Position numbers and translations under genes: made by a program. From Aphanomyces cochlioides (Eukaryota > Oomycota > Saprolegniomycetes > Saprolegniales > Verrucalvaceae), in assembly GCA_019828595.1 (NCBI GenBank), contig JAHQRK010000003.1, positions 3,162,001 through 3,226,000 on the forward strand: a stretch of DNA of 64,000 nt. The letters are read 5' to 3'. Below, piece by piece: positions 32,101 to 42,013 of the stretch. Every line of letters starts with the position of its first letter. The first letter of the stretch is position 1. The notes below the pieces were generated by a model. It was given only the letters and a program-made list of their open reading frames with translations, did not search any database and had not been told where the DNA came from.

Positions 32101-32660
32101 ACATTGTCGTCGTCACTTTGGTCCGAGAACTGCATTCTCATGTTCAGGAAGTCGTCTGTGGAATGTTGCTGGGTTGTGAAATTACGACCGAGCAACGTTC
32201 AGCCTGGGGATTCATTCCACAAAGGCTGCAATGAGAGACACGTTGACGAACCAACTTGGCGTGTGGAGCGGAATGTGGAGTTTCATCGAGACCAAGCTGG
32301 CGAATCCCCTTCCAATACGAATGGTAATCGCGATGAGCTTCCTCGTTTGTTTGGGTTTCCACTACAACCTCGTCTTGCCGTTCCAGTTCAAAGACGACGT
32401 GTGCGCAAAGATCATGATCAATGGTCCTTTGGGACGTCTATCAGCCAGTTCTACATACCTCAAGTACTCTCATTTCACCTGGTATATTTTACTCCTATCC
32501 TTTGGTCCATTCCTTTTTACCACTTTGACTGATCTCTTTCCTGAGATTTGCTGTATCTTGACCGCAATTGGATTCCTCCTCGACGCTGTTTTTCAAGACT
32601 TGAAAGAACACATGGAAGACTTCGAAGAGAGGATAAATGAACTACTCGATGCGAATTAAT
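32101..32660 (+). repeat. Segmental duplication, unit 1
   Basis: This 560-bp block recurs at 40532-41093 at a constant offset of 8431 bp without indels. The first ~195 bp, including non-coding leader, are identical. Only a few changes occur up to about 32540, then divergence rises sharply in the last 120 bp. It contains member 3 of the small membrane family and 130 bp of upstream sequence. Confidence 0.88.
32231..32659 (+). CDS. Small membrane protein, family member 3
   Basis: 142 residues from the ATG at 32231 (MRDTLTNQLGVWSG). Motifs: ETKLANPLPI, hydrophobic MVIAMSFLVCLGFHYNLVLPF, QFKDDVCAKIMINGPLGRLS, a second hydrophobic stretch (WYILLLSFGPFLFTTLTDLF), PEICCILTAIGFLLDAVF, and the charged tail DLKEHMEDFEERINELLD. 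It is the best-preserved form together with its duplicate at 40662. An overlapping frame (32098-32532) reads across the same DNA but lacks the conserved pattern. Possibly a plasma-membrane or organellar protein; function unknown. Confidence 0.68.
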   Translation: MRDTLTNQLGVWSGMWSFIETKLANPLPIRMVIAMSFLVCLGFHYNLVLPFQFKDDVCAKIMINGPLGRLSASSTYLKYSHFTWYILLLSFGPFLFTTLTDLFPEICCILTAIGFLLDAVFQDLKEHMEDFEERINELLDAN

Positions 32661-32724
32661 TTACTGCGGTTAACGGATGAAGATGATTGGCCTTGGTATT
32701 CGTTTCATCCTTGCTCGCCATGGG

Positions 32725-32877
32725 CGCTATAGTCTATTTCCTCAACTTTGCTGCACCATCAGCACAATCCGATTCATCCTCGAAGTTATCTTCGACGACT
32801 TGAAAGAGCTCATGGCAGGCTCTGAAGTGAGACTGAACGAACAGCTCTAGAAGAATCTGAAAGCCATCGCACAATAA
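32725..32877 (+). pseudogene. C-terminal fragment of the small membrane family
   Basis: Encodes SLFPQLCCTISTIRFILEV, then IFDDLKELMAGSEVRLNEQL, a stop, and KNLKAIAQ-stop. This matches the last 50 residues of member 5 (41302-41748), including its unusual ending FAIAQ. The similarity continues into 3' flanking DNA (32885-32960 against 41210-41300 on the other strand), so a 3' segment of a member-5-like gene was copied here. Confidence 0.65.
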
Positions 32878-33114
32878 AACCAGAATACACAACGTTTGGT
32901 CGATCGAATGGCTTTGTTGGTGGCATGAAAAGGACTTTGAAAGCAGAGTGGTCGCCTACATATCTTTTAGACCATAGAGTTGGGCGGGGCCATTCCGGAA
33001 GGAAGGAGTATCTTTTATGCTCTTCGTATTTCTTGCGTCCACACAACCGTGTCAAAGCATGCCGAGATTCTCGTCACTATCAAGAAACTGTCTACAAAGG
33101 AATAAAATTACTAC

Positions 33115-34588
33115 TACTCTGTTTTGTAATAAGTGTCAGCAGGTGAATTTGACACGTATAATGACCTTTGATTGGTAGAAAAGGTAGTGGATATTATTCC
33201 ACTTGACGAGTTGAGGAACCGTGTATTTTTTCGTCAATTATATTTTCGAATTGGCTGAGATAAAAGGCGATGACCAACTTGACCGATGATCAGCGTGCGG
33301 CGCTGTATCTTGAAGTTACCAAAAGAAGCAATAACGGCGTCGCGTCCCGACAAATCATGGACGAAGTGTGCGTGATATTCTCTGTCGCTCCTCGAACGGG
33401 ATGGCGTATTTGGCGCCGCGGCAACGAATCGTATGCTCCTGGGTGTCCAGCCGACGTTCGGTCTCGGAAGAAAGGGCGGTCAGGACGCAAGAAAAATACT
33501 CGAGCAAACAAGTCGAGAAACTCGTCAAGGACACCCCTCATCATTTGCGCCAAACTTATCGAACCCTCGCAGAATCAACCGGCTTGTCTGTATTTGTCCT
33601 ACGTCAAGTCGAAATGGATGAATCGGAGATCAAATTGGGCTCGTCCTGCTTTAAGCGACACTCAAAAACAAGACTGAACTTTTGCACCAATTTCATCAAC
33701 ATGAACAACGACTCTAGACGTTGTTCATGTCGATGAGAAATGGTTCTTCATGACGAAGATTCGCAAAACGTGCTTAGCATGGCACGACGAAGAAATATTA
33801 CCAAGACAACTTCAAAACAAATCACACATCACGAAAGTGATGTTATTAGTTGCTGTTGCCCGTCCACGTGAAGGTTGGGACGGCAAGATCGGTTGCTGGC
33901 CTTTCGTAACGAAGATCCAAGCTCGACGAACAAGTAAAAATCGCATGGCCAGTGAGTGGTTGCTTACACCAATCAATGTCACAGTGGCTGTTTATCGCCA
34001 ATATCTCTGTGACTACGTTTTACCGGCGATAAAAGAGAAGTGGGTATGGCCGAGCTATGCTACAGGAAGACGAATTTATATTCAACAAGACAATGCTCCA
34101 GCGCACAAGACTCTCGGTTGCGACGACATCCGCTCCGCATGTGTCAGTGGTGGCTGGGACATTGAAATACGGTTTCTACCCGCAAAATCTCCCGATTTGA
34201 ATGTTTTGAATTTGGGCTTTTTAACTCAATCCAAGCCCGTCAACATCGCTTGGAGTGCTTCTCAGTTGAAGACCTTGTTTTGGCGGTCGAAGAGTCTTTC
34301 GTTGCGCTGGAGCCAGTGACATTGGGAAAAAACATTCATGACACTTCATCGTGTCATGAAGGTTATTGTTGAATGGAATGGTGACAACAGATTCAAAATC
34401 CCAAGGAGCAAGAAGAATGAAGACGACTTGGTCGCTTTGGAATCAATGGACGTCAGAATCGAGGAGGAAGATAGAATGGACAGCTTAGCTGATACGTTTG
34501 GTGGATTAACTTTTTAAATATAGATTCTTTATACTTGTTTTGAGTATGTCATCGAATTTTGGCTGACACTTATTGCAAAACAGAGTAG
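33115..34588. mobile_element. Mariner-type transposon (plant-like DD39D lineage), inactive
   Basis: A 1474-bp element. Left end CTACTCTGTTTTGTAATAAG and right end (other strand) CTACTCTGTTTTGCAATAAG; similarity extends to GTGTCAGC. TA flanks at 33113-33114 and 34589-34590. The interior is a broken mariner transposase. Confidence 0.85.
33270..34516 (+). pseudogene. Mariner-type transposase with frameshifts and a lost catalytic residue
   Basis: Starts MTNLTDDQRAALYLEVTKRS, then a helix-turn-helix region. The frame shifts near 33480 (KNTRAN against YSSKQVEKLV) and again near 33660-33735 before the catalytic core. The core has VHVDEKWFFMTK (first Asp) and IYIQQDNAPAHKT (second Asp). Forty residues on, SPDLNVLNLGFLTQ stands where active relatives of the plant-type mariners read NVLDLGF, so the third catalytic Asp is Asn. 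After another break the C-terminus (RVMKVIVEWNGDNRFKIPR) runs to 34516. Decayed copy. Confidence 0.83.
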
Positions 34589-35444
34589 TACGTTGTGCCG
34601 GTATTGTGCTTTCGAGTGAAATTTCGGATTTTGGCATGGTTTATCACAATCGATCCAAAACCGATCCTATTGGCCATTTGTGCACTGGGTAAAATTGTCC
34701 AATCAATTGATGATATTTCTTCATTTGATTTCGAGTTGTCGACACATGAGCGCCATCGAGTCAGCCATATCGCAACACGCACTGTTTGTACGGTTTCTTC
34801 TTCCTCGGAATTAAGCGTCGACAGTTGGTAATCGTTTATGGCAAGAACGACCAAACACTATATTCTCAATAGAACAGCCAATCAAAATCATTTCTGAAAA
34901 TTTCAGCCAATCGGCGCGATTGGTGGATTCAATGTGAGCACTCACCCAAAATTTGTATCAAATCAATAATAGGGGTAATCAAAGCTCTCGCTTTAAAATT
35001 TTCGGCTCGATTTTATTTCTGAAATAAAATAACGAAAAATCCGCTTTATTTGAGCTGAGAAATTAAAGCGTCTCTGGAGGTGCTTTTAAAAACAAAAGCT
35101 GCTTTATTGGTTAAATATGAACTTTATTATTATCGATTTGATACGAATTTCCCGACCATGCGCAATCGAATCACGCCGGCAGAACCGATACCAAATCGCT
35201 CTGATTGGTCAATTTGAATATACTGGTGTTTAATTGGCTGAAATTTCGGTGCAGACATTTCAGGACAAGACGAGGAGTTCAGTGCTCTCGTGGCGCATTG
35301 CATAGATCAAGCGGAAATTCAAGACTGCCCCTCGAGGAATACAAGGTCCTCTCAGAGCAATTCACAGCAGTCTCACGAAGATCAATCATCTGTGCCGTCT
35401 TCATTGTATGAGATTTCTCTCGAACCGTTGGTGAAGGACACTGT

Positions 35445-36293
35445 GTGCAGAGGAACACATCTGCTGTGAAATTGCCAATCTATATCTGCGGTGGATCGAC
35501 ATGGAGGGATATACAGTCCGCCGTGTTTGAAAAGTACAAGTCGAAGTGTCTTGGCTTGGCACAGAGGGGAGATGATGGGAGCTGGACTGTCCTCGACGAC
35601 CAACTAGACATCACTCAATTTGGACGAATATTCTCAATGAAGTATGGAACGCATGTCAAGAAGCTTGAAACTGAAGCCAAGGTGAACGAATGGTTGGTAT
35701 CTATACGTCAGACCCGAGTCTATTTATCAATTTACAAGTATGGGAACGAAATCGTTACGAAGGACCATTTGGCGGAATTTTCGACGGCATGCATTGCACC
35801 AAGAAGCCATGACCGTTCAGGTGCTCCAAATGATGCTACTATTCAAGAGTTTGTTGGTAAGCTCCATGTCCAATGGGATGACACGTGGGAAGCGGATCAT
35901 CCAATTTGGCGAATTTGGGCGACGCACGTTGTAAGACCGCCATTGCTTGCTTGGGAGTCTCGTGTTCGAGAGCTTCCACCACCGCATGTACTTGCTCATT
36001 TGAGACCAAAAACAGTAGAACAACAAGCAAGGATCGATCGATTTCAACACAATATTCGTACCGCCATGGATGTTGTTGACGGTGCGCTTTTAGAGTTACA
36101 ACAACTCAATCGTGCTGTGGATGTTGTTTTCCAAAGAATTGCATTGTTTCAACAAGCGCTTGTGGCAAAACGAGAAATTCTCCGTGCCATGGAGATTGAC
36201 TTGGCGCCATTGCCAGCAAACTTGGTAGCACCGAGTCAAATTGATAATGTTGAGGATGAGGATCATGATTTTACTATCGATGACATGGAATAA
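35445..36293 (+). CDS. Unknown accessory protein inside the mariner-type element
   Basis: Open for 282 codons from 35445, but no ATG opens this frame. Upstream, a frame two bases out of phase (35270-35455, DEEFSALVAHCIDQAEIQD...SLYEISLEPLVKDTV) looks like the missing N-terminal part, so a 2-bp slip at a TGTG run near 35443 or a small intron is likely. Visible parts: VKLPIYICGGSTWRDIQ, a compact domain to about residue 110, a Trp/Pro-rich segment (WEADHPIWRIWATHVVRPP), then a long helical region (residues 190-255, RTAMDVVDGALLELQQLNRA) and an acidic end. I recognise no family. Its place between the TIRs suggests a role in transposition or DNA binding, by analogy with other two-gene elements. 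Confidence 0.55.
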   Translation: MQRNTSAVKLPIYICGGSTWRDIQSAVFEKYKSKCLGLAQRGDDGSWTVLDDQLDITQFGRIFSMKYGTHVKKLETEAKVNEWLVSIRQTRVYLSIYKYGNEIVTKDHLAEFSTACIAPRSHDRSGAPNDATIQEFVGKLHVQWDDTWEADHPIWRIWATHVVRPPLLAWESRVRELPPPHVLAHLRPKTVEQQARIDRFQHNIRTAMDVVDGALLELQQLNRAVDVVFQRIALFQQALVAKREILRAMEIDLAPLPANLVAPSQIDNVEDEDHDFTIDDME

Positions 36294-36427
36294 ATTTGGT
36301 CTCTTATTCTTGCTTAATCATCGTCACGTGCATGAAATCCGAGATCGCCGTCGTTGAGCATAACATCTCCTACACGGACTTTCTTTCGTCGAAGTCCTTT
36401 ACTTGGGTCAAATCGACCAGACGACTG

Positions 36428-37401
36428 TCACCCGCAGTGCGTCAAAACATTTGCCATACTAAAGCGCTTGAACTTGTGCATGACATCGGAAACAAAGAGG
36501 ATCAAATTCTGTTCCGTGTGGCATTCGGCGTAGTTTCGTTGAAACGACTTTTTGACGTAACCAAAGAGGTACTCATTCGGATTAAAAAAGGGGCAATATG
36601 CAGGAAGGAATATTGGAACAATGCCAATACCACGGAGGTGCATCACGATTTCTGGATGGCAGTGAATTTTGGCTCCATCCAAAATCCACACAGAGTTTCG
36701 TCCAGGGTACATTGAAACATGTTCAGAGTGAGCAAACACAGAGCAGCATTGAACGAATGTACTGCGGTCAAACGTTCCATCCGCATCAAAATAATCCAGT
36801 AATCCATCGGCACCCATAAAGCAAAGCAGCGATACTCGTGGTTTCCCAGAGAATTCACCGCGGTAGACAAGTCGCTCACCTCTCATCGAGTAACCTCGTT
36901 TGCGGAGCATGCCACGATTATCGAAGCTCACTTCATCCAAGAACACAATGTTGCGCTGACTCCACACAATGTTGTCAAGCTCCGAGACAAAGCGACATAT
37001 ATCTTGCTGGTTGATTTGAATCGCACGACGCTCCAAAATTTTCCAAGACATTCCATACTGATGAATAATCGTCCAAACATGACTTGAGCTGATCGTCTTA
37101 TGAAATTGTTGATAGAAAGCTGCCCTCGCTTCGTCCAGAAACGTCAATGGGTGGGCCTGGTAATGACCGATAATCCAACCTTCTGCTGCGGCGTGAACAA
37201 ACGCATTGCCGACGACTTCTTTCGACAGTATGCGCCAGATTCGTTGTACCGTTGAATCCAATTGGAGATGGTTTTTTCGTCTTTATGATAGACGACAGTC
37301 AGACGACTCTTCTTCATTCCAAGGAAGAAGTACTTATATAAGCAGTGCATGATCGTGTTTGTGCTGGCATGTCGGCCGACAGCAAGCTCAATGGCGCTCA
37401 T
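36428..37401 (-). pseudogene. IS630/mariner-type transposase, one frameshift
   Basis: The N-terminal frame from 37401 has a helix-turn-helix (KDEKTISNWIQRYNESGAY). A single-base shift near 37170 moves it to the frame starting WIIGHYQAHPLTFLDEAR. Core residues are complete: NIVFLDEVSFDN, SVWILDGAKIHCH and PAYCPFFNPNEYLFG, with 34 residues between the second Asp and the Glu. The region around 36900 (LRKRGYSMRGERLVYRG) is typical of IS630-like eukaryotic transposases. Apart from the one frameshift the gene is intact, so it is either a young pseudogene or a sequence error. Confidence 0.8.
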
Positions 37402-37509
37402 TTCACTTCACTGGCGTTTTAATTATTATCCAATCACCCGCGTCGATTATATTGGTGATCGATTCGACGAATCACGCTCAATTCGGAAATTTACGAAAAA
37501 TCGATAATA

Positions 37510-38510
37510 TTGTGCGTTCTACTTGAAATTTCCCCGATCGATTCATTGAATCGATCAGTCGAAATCGACCGAGCAATCGCCAGACCTCTATAAAATAATA
37601 TTCATGTATTTGTTTTGGAAGTTTCCCAAAATTTTAAGACCACTGAAGACAGAGCAAGCAAGAGAGCATGGAAGACGAGAGCAAGAGAGCATTGACAACC
37701 TCGTTGTGGCGATGCACCCACAGCAGCACGAGCAGATCAGCTGCTCATCATCAACTAGACGTGCTCGAACTCCCGTCAGACACTTGTCCCCAGAGCAATA
37801 CAGTTCTCGTCCTGGTTTACCGACAGACATAACTTCACTTACACCATCCAAACAGGTACTCCAGCAGTGATAAACCCCGCCAGTCCATGAACCAACAACT
37901 ATAAGCCCAAAGAGCTTTTGGTCGTGCGGTTCTCTGAGCTCCAGTTAGCATGATAAACTCTTAAATTCGATAATGAAATTGTTCATTCCAAGTATTCATT
38001 TTTAAGATGTATATAATTTGATGAGGGTCCTTCTCGTCGAGCAGACTGTATTTTCTTTTGACCAATGAAACTACGAACGTTGTTGAGTGACTCCAGTGAA
38101 AACATGTGTGTATATTTGGTTTTCCACTTCACACTTTGGCAAGTTGAGAAGCACACCTTGATGAATCATGCCAGTGCTGTGTGTCAGTCAGGAAAGGACT
38201 GTCTGGTACTTTTTTCCTATTGGTCGATGCAGTTTCCTGGATGCTGATTGGCTGATTCTTCAAGAAAATATTTTTGCTTGTAGTTCTCATTTACAGGCAT
38301 TTTTGATCCAAAGTTCTTACAAGAAAAATTTACAAGAAAAAGTCAATTTTCGCAACCTCTCTAATGCCAGGTCTTTTCACTACATCTTCGAATTCGAACT
38401 TTGATTGGTCGATTCCAGAGTTCATTCTTTTCTGAAAAACTCCTCACATTTGTTTGACTTATCAATGGAAATCGCCGTGCAGAACTCACGACATTTCTTT
38501 TTCCACCAAT
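37510..38510. other. Intergenic, AT-rich, no gene recognised
   Basis: About 1 kb. Short frames at 37588-37870 on both strands have no motif. The stretch 37440-37560 holds palindromic GATCGATTC words. Nothing further supportable. Confidence 0.45.
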
Positions 38511-38512
38511 TA

Positions 38513-38747
38513 TTGTCATTTTCAACCAAATTTGTGGTTTTGACCAAAAAGCGAATTCGTTTTCATAATACTGAAGTGGTGTGTGTCAGTGTGTGTTTTG
38601 CGTGAGTGAGGTGGCTGATCGATTCTGATTGGCTGAATAATTTTAATTTTTAATTCTAGCCAATCAGAGAAGCCCGTTCGATTCGGAATCGATTCGAAAC
38701 CTTGGTCGATTCAAACCGTTCCTTACAATTTTGTATCAAAAGCACAA
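38513..38747. repeat. MITE copy 2, TA-flanked
   Basis: A 235-bp copy of the element at 16586-16831. It has the same terminal inverted repeat (TTGTCATTTTCAACCAAATT), the same internal TGATTGGCTGA/TAGCCAATCAGA pair, and TA on both sides. It differs by one ~10-bp deletion (about 38566) and scattered substitutions. Confidence 0.8.
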
Positions 38748-38978
38748 TATCTTAATGTAACATTTTCATTGGTCAATTGCCACGCACTCGACCAATTGAT
38801 GTGAACGCGCGGAAGCCAAGCTCGAAGGAAGGCAAGTCTTGCGACCAAGAATGATACCAGGAGCCGCGTCCACACAGCCCACAATGAGACCTGGCCCGTG
38901 CGGTACATCATATAAAGTCGTGTTACTCATTATGCATCTAGATAAATGCGAACGAGACGTCTCAGATGTCTGACTTTG

Positions 38979-40530
38979 TCATGCAACAAGTCCAGCTCCA
39001 AGTCCAGTTCGTTCATCGTCTTGGAGCTCCCTCCCACCGCAGAATTTTCGCTTCTTGCTCTCCGTTGCATGCAACAGTCGAATCATTGTGGCAATCTTGA
39101 GTTGGCAATCTCTTTCCTTCCGCTTTTTCGTCGACGATTCACGAATTTGAGCTAGAAATGGGATACACACAGCAAAAGCCTCAACAACATCCGCATCCGT
39201 TGGGCTTGAGGGCATTTTCTTTCGAGCGTTGTCTTCGTAATAAGTAGTTAGTTTGTCCATGATAAATTTCCATTCGTAATACACATTGCGCTGCTTCCTT
39301 GTTGCCAAATCCGAGCTGCAAATCTTTGAGAAAGGTATGATCTTGTTGTTTCGGTTGCCTGTCCACCATAATTTCCATGCAGTGGCAGTTGTAACACTAG
39401 GAAATTCAAAGTCTTGTGGCAGTCGACGAAGCTTGTTGCCCCAAGTGTACAGTGATAACTCAGGTGCTTGAGTTGGAGTTGAATCTAGCATGCGATTGTT
39501 ATCATGAATGGGACGATTGACCACACCTTCAGACCGACCTGACGTTGAAGCGACAACGCTTGCCAATGCCCTTGATATTGTCAATTCGAGAACGTCCCTT
39601 GTGACATTGCCGGCCATTATCCCACGCTGTTCGATCAATTGTTTCAAGCTCTCCAGCACAATGTCGGGTACAGCAACAATTGATCTGTAATTTTGATCGA
39701 GCTTTTGATAAACGCCAACATGAGGGGGAATTCCGCTGGCTCTCATGCATTTAGACGACGATCCCGTAATAAGCAAGGAGGAGAGGCTTCTCATCAGTAG
39801 AGGATCTGTAAAGAGAGGAGTGGATAACAGACAGTGGTTTGGAGGCAAGCAATCCATCAAAAAGCTACGGTGATACACAAGACTTGCCAAACAAAGAGCC
39901 AACACGCCAGAAAAGTGGGTAACAGGTATGAGGGACGGAAACATAACTTTTAATGCATTTTGAACATTTTGCTCTTTTTGATCGCCAAAATGAGGGGGGA
40001 GAACGGCGAAATCAGCATCATTCAGAGGCAAACCAGCGACAACACGACCCGTAAACTGGTCTCCCGCAGCTTCATACCGGAAATATCGTTCAAGAACGTT
40101 ACCCAAAGACCAGCCACAACGAAGACAAACACATACGATGGACGGACCGCCAGTGCTGCCCGACGATACAAACGTAGCAGCTCCTTTTCGGGCTGAGTGC
40201 GTCCCGATGTCGCTTTTCGTTAGAGCGGTGTCGACAGCTACTCCCTTTAGAATTTTTGCCAGAATTTTACCAAACCTATCCTTCACATAAATAATATAGC
40301 TATATCCTTATTCTACACTACTTACTTTTTGCTTTGATCCAGGGAAGAGAGCTCAAGGTTGAATATGGCTGTTGCACGCTAGATATACGCCAAGAGCGAA
40401 AAAAAGACAAACAGACGGGTTGAACGGATTGGCGTAACAATGTTTAGGGTCTTTGTTCTTCGTTCCTGATGAACATTTAGTAGATATTTTGATATGAATT
40501 CAAAACGATCTACCTTTTTGAGTTGTTTTT
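38979..40530 (-). pseudogene. Crypton tyrosine recombinase, 5'-truncated (copy 2)
   Basis: The downstream exon (40280 to 38979) is open for 434 codons. It contains GTHSARKGAATF (HxxR), RCGWSLGNVLERYFR (catalytic Tyr) and a GCR1_C-like tail: LYTWGNKLRRLPQDFEFP, ATAWKLWWTGN, then WKFIMDKL. An intron at 40281-40325 (45 nt) joins GSKQK to DRFGKIL. Upstream, KDPKHCYANPFNPS is readable with an in-frame stop in the CNSHIQP region, and a second intron maps to 40466-40513 (48 nt). Sequence of the element then stops abruptly at 40530, where the duplicated small-membrane-gene block begins, so the N-terminal domain and first catalytic Arg are lost. The recombinase half is better preserved than in copy 1. 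Confidence 0.82.
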
Positions 40531-40531
40531 G

Positions 40532-41093
40532 ACATTGTCGTCGTCACTTTGGTCCGAGAACTGCATTCTCATGTTCAGGAAGTCGTCTGTGGAATGTTGC
40601 TGGGTTGTGAAATTACGACCGAGCAACGTTCAGCCTGGGGATTCATTCCACAAAGGCTGCAATGAGAGACACGTTGACGAACCAACTTGGCGTGTGGAGC
40701 GGAATGTGGAGTTTCATCGAGACCAAGCTGGCGAATCCGCTTCCCATACGAATGGTAATCGCGATGAGCTTCCTCGTTTGTTTGGGTTTCCACTACAACC
40801 TCGTCTTGCCGTTCCAGTTCAAAGACGACGTGTGCGCAAAGATCATGATCAATGGTCCTTTGGGACGTCTATCAGCCAGTTCTACATACCTCAAGTACTC
40901 TCATTTCACCTGGTATATTTTACTCCTATCCTTTGGTCCATTCCTTTTTACCACTTTGACTGATCTCTTTCCTGAAGTTTGTTGTATCTTGAGCGCAATT
41001 GGATTCGTCCTCGACGCTGTATACCAAGACTTGAAAGAGCATATGGAAGACTACGAAGAGAGGATGAATGAACTACTCGATGCGAAAGAATAG
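40532..41093 (+). repeat. Segmental duplication, unit 2
   Basis: Copy of 32101-32660. Its left edge abuts the truncated Crypton at 40530/40531. Identity is nearly complete up to about 40970 and clearly lower after that. Confidence 0.88.
40662..41093 (+). CDS. Small membrane protein, family member 4
   Basis: 143 residues from the ATG at 40662, nearly identical to member 3 over the first 105 residues. The last third differs: PEVCCILSAIGFVLDAVYQDL against PEICCILTAIGFLLDAVFQDL, with one extra residue at the end (LLDAKE). The 130 bp of leader is shared with member 3, so the same promoter may have been copied. Unknown function; membrane topology as for member 3. Confidence 0.68.
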   Translation: MRDTLTNQLGVWSGMWSFIETKLANPLPIRMVIAMSFLVCLGFHYNLVLPFQFKDDVCAKIMINGPLGRLSASSTYLKYSHFTWYILLLSFGPFLFTTLTDLFPEVCCILSAIGFVLDAVYQDLKEHMEDYEERMNELLDAKE

Positions 41094-41301
41094 ACTGCAG
41101 TTGAGGAATAAAGATGAGCTTCGACTTTATTTGAACCTTGAGAGCGACAAGATGAACTGCATAGACATCACAACATCTGACAATCTTGTCATCGTTCCCA
41201 AGCCAACCCGAGGCAATATGTGGACGGTGTCTCTGCTGTCAAAGTCCTTGTTATTTCAGCAACAAAGCATTTCGATAGGCCAAATGTTGTGTATTGTAAC
41301 T

Positions 41302-41748
41302 TTATTGCGCGATGGCAAACAGCTCCTTCTCGAGCTCTTCATTCATTCTCTCTTCAAAGTCTGCCATGTGCTCTTTCAAGTCATCGAAGAAAGCTTCGAG
41401 GATGAATCCGATCGTGCTAATGATGCAGCAAAGTTCAGGAAATAGACTACTCATCATGGCAACAATGGATGGTACGGATGCCAAAGCCCAAAAGCACGCG
41501 AACAAATAAGAGTACTTGCGTTTTGTCGCAACGGCCGAAAGACGTCCATGTCGTCCGTTGATCATAAGCTTTGCGCACAAGTCGTCTTTGAACTGGAGCG
41601 GGAGGACCATTTCGTAGTGGAAACCCATGCAGACAAAGAATCCCATGGCCATGATCGCTTGGATTGGCAAGGGATTCACGAGGTTGGCCCTGACGTTTAC
41701 CCACAGACCGCTCCAGACTGACATTTGGGTCGTCAATTTGTCTCTCAT
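41302..41748 (-). CDS. Small membrane protein, family member 5
   Basis: 148 residues from the Met at 41748 (MRDKLTTQMSVWSG). The same frame stays open to 42024, adding up to 92 residues with a hydrophobic stretch (FLHVVVILQTKCIMVLNWAI), so a longer protein is possible. Core: NLVNPLPIQ, AIMAMGFFVCMGFHYEMVLPL, QFKDDLCAKLMING, then SVPSIVAMMSSLFPELCCIISTIGFILEAFF, DDLKEHMADFEERM and the distinct ending FAIAQ. A partial copy of its 3' end lies at 32725-32960. Convergent with member 4. Confidence 0.66.
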   Translation of the reverse strand: MRDKLTTQMSVWSGLWVNVRANLVNPLPIQAIMAMGFFVCMGFHYEMVLPLQFKDDLCAKLMINGRHGRLSAVATKRKYSYLFACFWALASVPSIVAMMSSLFPELCCIISTIGFILEAFFDDLKEHMADFEERMNEELEKELFAIAQ

Positions 41749-42013
41749 GACGGAAATTGCGAAATGCTGTCCAGCATGGTCGACTTCAATGGCCCAATTC
41801 AACACCATGATGCATTTAGTTTGCAATATCACAACCACGTGCAGGAAGGATGAAGCCCTACAGCTTGAAGTCGTGGAGACGGCCCAAGATGAGCATTTCG
41901 AGATCATTTGATGGCATGGATCATGCGGCCTAAATCTGTTGGTGAGCTTTGATTGTTGGATGAAAATTACCTTTCTGTAAATTAGTCGGGCTTCTTCTCT
42001 TGCCTCGTTATTC

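Larger units (their letters stand above)
35130..37507. mobile_element. Two-gene IS630/mariner-type transposon
   Basis: Proposed 2378-bp element. Left end TTATCGATTTGATACGAATT and right end (other strand) TTATCGATTTTTCGTAAATT: ten perfect bases, then AATTTCC in register. TA lies on both sides (35128-35129, 37508-37509). Inside are a DDE transposase on the minus strand and, convergent to it, an unrelated gene of at least 282 codons on the plus strand, with 134 bp between their stops. The boundaries rest on short repeats and are less certain than those of the other elements. Confidence 0.62.

Noticed and set aside
32098..32532. 144-codon frame overlapping member 3 (and its twin at 40523)
   Set aside because: It is conserved only because the DNA block is duplicated. 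The member 3 frame matches other diverged family copies, this one does not.
37588..37870. Opposed 87/88-codon frames
   Set aside because: They overlap almost completely on opposite strands, with no motif and no neighbour relationship.
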